From Phallus indusiatus (Eukaryota; Basidiomycota; Agaricomycetes; Phallales; Phallaceae), in the NCBI GenBank assembly GCA_027605045.1, contig JAQFWX010000005.1, positions 1,674,001 through 1,738,000 of the forward strand: a stretch of 64,000 bases of DNA. The letters are read 5' to 3'. The notes beneath the pieces are model-generated. The model saw only the letters and a program-made list of their open reading frames with translations, made no database searches and was not told where the DNA came from. Below are positions 58,271 to 64,000 of this stretch, piece after piece. Made by a program: the position numbers and the translations under genes. The first letter of the stretch is position 1. Each line of letters opens with the position of its first letter.

Positions 58271-59025
58271 ATGTCGACGTCGTCAGCTATTCTGAAGCTA
58301 GTTATGCTACTGACAATGGATTTTCTAACCATCAAGTCAGCTACACCACCCACCACAATTTCCAGTGCGGATAGAATCGACAGAAGCACTTTGCGAGAGA
58401 AATATCTTGCTTCCATTGCCAGATTCGTAGCATTGGTAAGTCAGGTCAAAGAGGCTACCTGGTCAAAGTATTTATTCATTCATAGCCAATTCTAACACCC
58501 ACTATCATCGTATTCTCTACTCTAACTTCAGACATTCTCTCAGAGACCACTCGACTATGTCCCAATACTGAACAACTCGGCACTCCACTACACCACCTTT
58601 CTCCGTCATTTGTAACAAGCTTTGTTACAGTCATGTTCGGATCCATCCTCCGCCTCATCTGCATCAGATCACTAGGCCAATTCTTCACATTCCAAATCAC
58701 AATCCGACCAAACCATAAAATCATAGACTCCGGTCCCTATTCGATTGTTCGGCACGCAAGTTACACAGGTGCCATAATCATCATAATCGGAAATGCACTC
58801 TTGTTGCTGAGTGTTGGAAGCTCAATTACCGTGTGCGGATGGACGATGTCGTCGTGGTCTGTAAAAGTCATCATGGTACTATTTTACACGTGGGGGACGT
58901 TCGTTTGCTTTTGGATTGTAAAGCGCGTTGAACTAGAGGAAAAAAATCTTCGTTTTCATTTTGGACGAGCATGGGACGATTATGCCAATCGTGTTCCATA
59001 TCGGTATATTCCCGGTATTTGTTAA
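58271..59025 (+). CDS. ICMT-like methyltransferase (copy E) with altered RHASYTG motif
   Basis: Exons 58271-58435 and 58486-59025 (50-nt intron GTAAGT...CATAG) give 234 residues. N-terminus MSTSSAILKLVMLLTMDFLT; core IRSLGQFFTFQITIRPNHKI, GPYSIVRHASYTGAIIIIIG; end LEEKNLRFHFGRAWDDYANR, VPYRYIPGIC. The usual RHPSYTG has Ala for Pro, while copies C and D keep Pro. Pseudogene A and fragment B resemble this copy most (SAILKL, MDFLTIK, GSS.TVCGW), so E is their likely parent or sister. Intact by inspection. Confidence 0.86.
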
Positions 59026-59104
59026 GTATGTATGTACAATGCACTGCATGAATTCAATTCCTACAAGACAAGTAACCACTGCTCATATACATCATTTGTC
59101 GATG

Positions 59105-62100
59105 CTAGTTTGAGGCACTAAGCTCACAACCGCTGATCACTATTTTGACGGGGTATTTGTTACCACATGGACTCGAACACCTTTTTCTTCCCATTGCCTG
59201 TAAAATTGAAAGTTCTACGCTATACAAATGTCTCAGTAAGAGGACTCTCACGGATGATGAACTTTGTAATAAATGAAGTATGTACCTCATCCGGACCAGG
59301 CACCTGCCAGTGTGCACGCTCTTCGTTATCGTGGTCATTGTTTGACGGCGCATTCCCAGGCGCAGATTGATCGAAAGTGGCCCCAGGTGGTTGGGACACA
59401 CGTATGAGTTGTCCAAACTGACGCGCAGATGTCGCTAATGCAGGACGAACACCTGCCCGGTTGTCAGTTTGGGCCAGTACATTCATAGCGGCAAATAGCT
59501 CGTCCAGTTTGTTCTTTTCAATCTCTGATTTCATTAAAAGTTGGAAATATTCTTGTGTATCGCAGCCGTGGACCACGAGGAGTGACCATAGTTGTAAAAG
59601 CACAGAGGGGTCGTAAATAATGGTGAACAGGGGATTCTTCTTCGGGCCCGCGGATTTGAGGAGGTCCATTAAGATTGGGTGTATTCTCGTGTTCTGTTCA
59701 ACTTGACGAATCGCCAAGTTATAAACACATTTTGAGAAGTTAGAGACAGCATTTGGATCATCCAAGAGAATTGTGGATAGATGGTGTCGGTTCTGGGACA
59801 CGAGCAGCGCCACGAAAAGGGGAGGTGTCTTAGATGAGAGGGATAAATCGTGATCTCGCGAATACCATCGATATATGCGAGAGAGGTCTGTCAAAAGCGA
59901 GTGATTATCCAGTTAAGTGTCTTGTAAGTGGCAGGGGGTACCATCTCACCCGAAGAAACAAGTGTATCCCGCCTGGCATCATCTGTCACAGTCTCGCGCC
60001 AGAACGAGTTCACGGAGTAAATCATCTTTGTGAAAAAAGGGAGGACATCCTCTGACGGGCCAGGGCGATCAGAGGTTTGAAGACGGTAGGAAAGATCATC
60101 GGATGTAACACGAAAGATAAAGCTGCGAAACACCTGTTCCAAGGACTCCTGTCTCTGTTTTTTGCTGGTGATAATCGAATTACGCGAATCAAGGTTATGA
60201 TAAATGGCGATAAGGAGGAGATGGCATGTTTCATAAGTTTTGGCTTGCGATGAGTAGTCAGGTTTACCAAGTCTAAAGTGACGATACAAGTGTTCAAACT
60301 TCCACCATCCCAGTTCTGTGTAGTCAAAGCATACTAGTAATCCCGCCTCGGGGATAAGTTCACGGGTGGGATTGAATGCCCAATCAAATAGACCTCCTGT
60401 TCCACGGGTGAGTATGCGTGCAGCTACGGTAGCATCAGTTGACGCCTCCTTGAAGAGATAATCCCACATGGCCAGTGGAAGGCCGTAACCACAATCGATG
60501 GCATTATGGAGAGTTTGGGTGTACTTTTTACCTAACACGGTGTCTGCAATGCGGAGATACGTTTGATACTCTTCTTCCTTCAGCTTACTCCCTTCCGCAT
60601 TAGGAATAGACTGGAGGATATCCCAGTGATCGTGTTGAAACGTCAGGAGATCCAAGCATAGGCCATAACGCAAATCCACAACATTGCCTTCACTGATCTC
60701 CAAACTACGGTTGAGATTTTCAAGGATATCAGATCCAAATCCTTTGCTGATGGTCGGATTCACTGCCGCACAACGTGCGATCATTCGATGAACGCTTCTG
60801 TTCCAGGAAATCCCATAGAGCCAACTGAGTGCCTCAAAATCCAGGGACGTTGCGGTTTCAACTGCTTGTTTTATTTTTTGTTCTCTCCACTTGGTGAATC
60901 CAGTGACGTTGCTACGGAGTCTCCGAGTGACACTAGCTCTAGGATTTATTGTTCTCCAGACAACCCGAAGCCCCCGACTTAAAATGTTTCGCAGAGCAAA
61001 AAAGAGAACGCCGACGTAAATCGTCATCGAGGTTGTATATGGACATTCTGGATACCGAATCGGCAATATCACAGAAATAAAATATAATGTGTAAGTGATG
61101 CCCGTAATACCGACAATCGTCCACGCGATGGCAGCGTTCAATGGAAACAGCATTATAATGATGCCCGTAAGGAACAGACCAACAGCAAGATAGAGAAGGA
61201 TGGGAAGGAGGTCAAGGATGGCACCAACCTTCCACACTTCGAAACCTTTGAACCGTAGTTGTCTGGCTCTCGCCCTTTCGTTGGGTGTTCCAGGGATAGA
61301 AGCCAAGGAATAGCGTGGCCATTGTTTCGCGATGACAGCAAACAACGCTATAGACAACGTGATCGCTAAGCTAGTAAACCACAGACCGTTTACTAACAAT
61401 GCGTTCGTCGATGGTGTGAACGGTGATGTAGGTGTCAATGGTGAATTTGGGACCATATTCAGTGGTGTCCCATTAGATTGGGCTCGTAGGATTCCGGCTA
61501 TTTCGAATAATAGGGATGCAGAGACTTGGGTATTATCTTGTTGCAGACCCTGCAAAGCCTGTACGATGAATGTCGTTATAACGCTGGAGAACAGACCGGC
61601 CTGGCAACAAAATAGTGAGCTTGAGTAAAAAAAAACTTGAATAAATGTCTAACAAAAACTAGGAGAACGTCTGCCGCCCCTTTCCACTCTTCAACTCTTT
61701 CGCGATCAAAAGGTTCGGCTTCGTCAAGGTAAGTCAACCAAATACGAGCGTTCTCGGAAGTCTCTTCTCCGTATTCATCTCGAGCATATTTCTGATCATA
61801 GGCATCTCTATTATTCACTAGGATGCGTCATGTTAGATTGCATAGATTCAGAGTAAGCGGAAGTTGTCATACTCACGACCAGTTTCGTGTGTCAATCCGA
61901 AAACGCCTCTACGTTTCATCTTGCGTCGAGGATGAGTAATATCGGGAGCAGGGTCTTTGAAAAATCATAGATGAGGAAAATTGCATATACTATATTATAA
62001 AACTGAAAACTCACTGAGCAGGCCGCGGGGTGGTACAGATTGCTCGCTGTCCTCGTCCAAATAAGCAGTCATCCACGCAGGCAACGCAGCTTCTTCAAGG

Positions 62101-62207
62101 TGTTCACTAGGCCCTTCCGGGGATATTCTAGAACTTCTTCCATTTTTGTTCTGAGCCTTGACGAATGCTGCTGTTCCTCTCAAGTCAGATGTTTCGGACG
62201 TCGACAT
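59105..62207 (-). CDS. DUF6535 membrane protein, uninterrupted paralogue
   Basis: Start at 62207 (MSTSETSDLRGTAAFVKAQN). Short N-terminal exons match copy 1 (DEDSEQSVPPRGLL; NNRDAYDQKYARDEYGEETS; ARIWLTYLDEAEPFDRERVE). AGLFSSVITTFIVQ opens the long exon (about 59945-61600), which carries the membrane helices. The reading then shifts frame near 59890. A 62-nt intron (GTGAGA...TTTTGACAG, about 59884-59945 region) joins VSS to DLSRIYRWYSRDHDL and explains the shift without invoking a mutation. A last intron after GPDE leads to AMGRKRCSSPC and a stop at 59105. The family function is unknown. The gene reads straight through the point where copy 1 holds the transposon. Confidence 0.82.
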
Positions 62208-62520
62208 GGTATGTAGCTGGTGGTTGATTAAGATGTATGGAGGGGTTGTTGATAAAGATTTTGAGCCAAGAATTGTTTTCAAGTTGTTCCTTAAAAAAAC
62301 GCTCGCATTATTTGCACCTCGTGGTGAAAATCAATACTAATAGGATTGCGTGCCAGAAAACGTGCACTATCACATTAAACTTTAATAAAAAACACCAATC
62401 AGAACTCGATTTTCTATATATACTAAAAGAACATCACCTTTTTCGGAAGTCAGCACAAACCTTTGGTGCCCGGCAGAAGCCCACGGCTTGTACTTGTCTT
62501 CTCGGATCTGTCATTTATGT
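62208..62520 (-). promoter_or_regulatory. Upstream region conserved with the other DUF6535 copy
   Basis: Reverse complement matches 10090-10396 over about 300 bp, including GTTTTCTGGCA, CAATCCTATTAGTATTGAT, AAATCGAGT and AATGACAGATCCGAGA. It contains TAGTATATATAGAAAA, a possible TATA element. Conservation beyond the coding region shows that the duplication included the promoter. Confidence 0.65.
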
Positions 62521-62876
62521 CTGAAGCTGTCACTGGGTCCGTGCGCGAGCTATCTTAGGCTGTCTTAGGCTGTCTTACTGTTTCGCCCGGCGTTTGCAAC
62601 TCGAAGTTTCGGCTACACAGGTACATCTGAGAACCACGATTTAGTTGGCAAATAGTCGCTCGCGCATTAGGAGCCCACAGCTCCCATCCGTAGTCGCTCT
62701 TCATGTGACTACTGGTATTCGGTTTGGAAAAAGATTTGGTATAGCACAGACGAGCATGACTCGAATCCAGTTATATTATTGATTGATTTACAGTACGGTT
62801 GTATTTCGCTGCACTATCGTGATTGACAAAAAACATACCGCGTAGCCTAAGTTTCACACAGTCAGTCAATTGTTCA
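62521..62876. other. Intergenic, nothing supported
   Basis: A tandem TATCTTAGGCTGTCTTAGGC patch near 62552 is the only visible structure. Confidence 0.45.
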
Positions 62877-64000
62877 TTAATAAAACGACACGCACTTTTC
62901 AATACATTTGACATCCACGACAGCGACGTTCACCTCTTCTATGCTTCTTGATGAATCTAGTATTGGAAGCATATATATGAAAGTATTCCGGTGCCATTTT
63001 AATGATAGAGTGATAGTAGTAAAGCAAGGGTAGAAGAAGACGACAAAGATCATAGACGATTTTGACAACGCCTTGAAAATGAATGTTGATCAAAATCGGT
63101 AATAATTGAGTAGGTTTCATTTTATATATGAGCTTGTCAATATGATTGTCCGCGTATACAATAAGATTGAAAAGACTCACCCGTTTTCATCCTCCTATAT
63201 GCTATCGACATCTCCATTCGTCTGAAACTGCGGAGCGACGTTTGGTTCCGATCCAGTCGAAGCAATTCATCAACTAGATGAACTGTTATGGAATAAAAAC
63301 GTAGAATAGTTATATAAGCTTTCAGGGCTGGAAGATCCGGTGTCCAACCAAGAGGAGCATTTGGCAGATTGGGAGGCGCGAAATTTGGAATCACTGAAGT
63401 CCCCGCGACTACCAAAATAATAATTGAGCGAAGAATCCAGAGCGTAATGAAATTGATACAGACTATTGCAGTAATTTCCATTTCCAATTGCGCTCAATCC
63501 CGAATCAAAAGCGTAGCTGCCCATGCCATCATATCCAGGATAAACGTTTGGACCAAACTGAGTCCTAGACGGATGGGCGGCGGGAGGACCAACGCCGGCC
63601 GGAAGGGCGGACAACTGATTGGAGGCAGGACGATACGTAATTTCATTCTGATTGTACCACGTTGTATTGTTCACCGCCATGGCATTCGGTCCTATTTGAT
63701 TGGGACCCATGTTGTACGCTGGAATTGGTGGAACAAGGGGACAGGGTACTGGGTATAAGAAGGCATCTAATCAATACATGTCAGATCATCAAAAAACCCC
63801 CAACACGAAAGCGAGCATACCGTGAAGGCTTCGGGTAATTTGGGTAAGGCGACGTGTTGGCATAGGAAGACGAAGTCGAAGATCCCACTGAAGCGTCGAA
63901 GATCATGCATATTCAGTGCCCATATATGGTAACGAGAAACTACAATGTTTGCTTACCAAGGTTACTGGAGGAATTAGGGCTGGGGAAGTTATTGTTGTAA
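62877..64000 (-). CDS. Hypothetical protein, 5' end beyond window
   Basis: The minus strand enters at the window edge with YNNNFPSPNSSSNL and a GTAAGC donor near 63956. Next is GSSTSSSYANTSPYPNYPKP, then PVPCPLVPPIPAYNMGPNQI, TYRPASNQLSALPAG and YPGYDGMGSYAFDSG, all Pro/Ser/Tyr/Gly-rich and disordered. A hydrophobic stretch follows in an overlapping frame (ITAIVCINFITLWILRSIII, PNAPLGWTPDLPALKAY), ending MSIAYRRMKTG at a GTGAGT donor (63181-63186 complement). The remaining exons to 62877 are uncertain. A disordered N-terminus before a membrane segment is all that can be said. I do not recognise the family, and exon phases could not be fully reconciled. Confidence 0.45.

Noticed and set aside
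1..64000. Non-coding RNA genes, CRISPR arrays, prokaryotic-style operons or phage
   Set aside because: None seen on either strand; the intron-rich genes and protein families are fungal.

Overview
The window is nuclear DNA of a mushroom-forming basidiomycete (Agaricomycetes). The evidence is: genes split by many 45-65 nt GT-AG introns, DUF6535 and DUF6532 proteins, F-box/LRR families, a Plavaka-type transposase and a SWIM-finger MULE transposase. There are no operons, no CRISPR array, and no tRNA or rRNA gene that I can see. Gene models below were spliced by eye from exon continuity and family patterns, so exon edges are predictions.

Layout. 1-2.5 kb: 3' part of a six-hairpin glycosidase-like gene (+). 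2.5-6.2 kb: gene-poor. 6.2-7.5 kb: a PsiD-like (phosphatidylserine-decarboxylase-fold) amino-acid decarboxylase with a 60-nt intron that stays in frame; no other psilocybin-pathway gene is nearby. 7.7-8.5 kb: isoprenylcysteine methyltransferase (ICMT) pseudogene. 10.4-19.8 kb: a DUF6535 membrane-protein gene cut in two by a 6.19-kb Plavaka-like DNA transposon (12112-18302) that carries a 975-aa transposase and a divergent DUF6532 gene. 21.7-24.2 kb: F-box gene with a one-base frameshift, then an ICMT fragment. 24.7-28.0 kb: GH3 beta-glucosidase with a PA14 insert. 28.7-29.5 kb: ICMT. 30.2-34.5 kb: tandem GPCR-like membrane genes, partly decayed. 34.7-38.1 kb: two copies of ribosomal protein eS6 as an inverted repeat around uS15. 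38.3-40.0 kb: protoporphyrinogen oxidase, head-to-head with an ICMT (40.1-40.9 kb). 41-44.8 kb: two F-box genes. 44.8-54.2 kb: a probable MULE-type mobile region (transposase 46.0-49.1 kb, two Ser/Pro-rich genes on the other strand, and related inverted sequences near both ends). 55-59 kb: broken F-box, intact F-box, ICMT. 59.1-62.2 kb: second DUF6535 gene (-), uninterrupted. 62.9-64 kb: edge gene (-) of unknown function.

How it fits together. Housekeeping genes (eS6, uS15, PPO) sit among fast-turnover families. ICMT occurs five times and F-box/LRR five times, in intact, frameshifted and fragmentary states, and four ICMT loci lie beside an F-box gene or PPO. DUF6535, eS6 and the GPCR-like gene are also duplicated inside the window, so local inverted and tandem duplication appears to be the main force. 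The best leads are the orphan PsiD-like enzyme, the two-gene Plavaka element caught inside a gene whose uninterrupted paralogue is 47 kb away, and the inverted eS6 pair.
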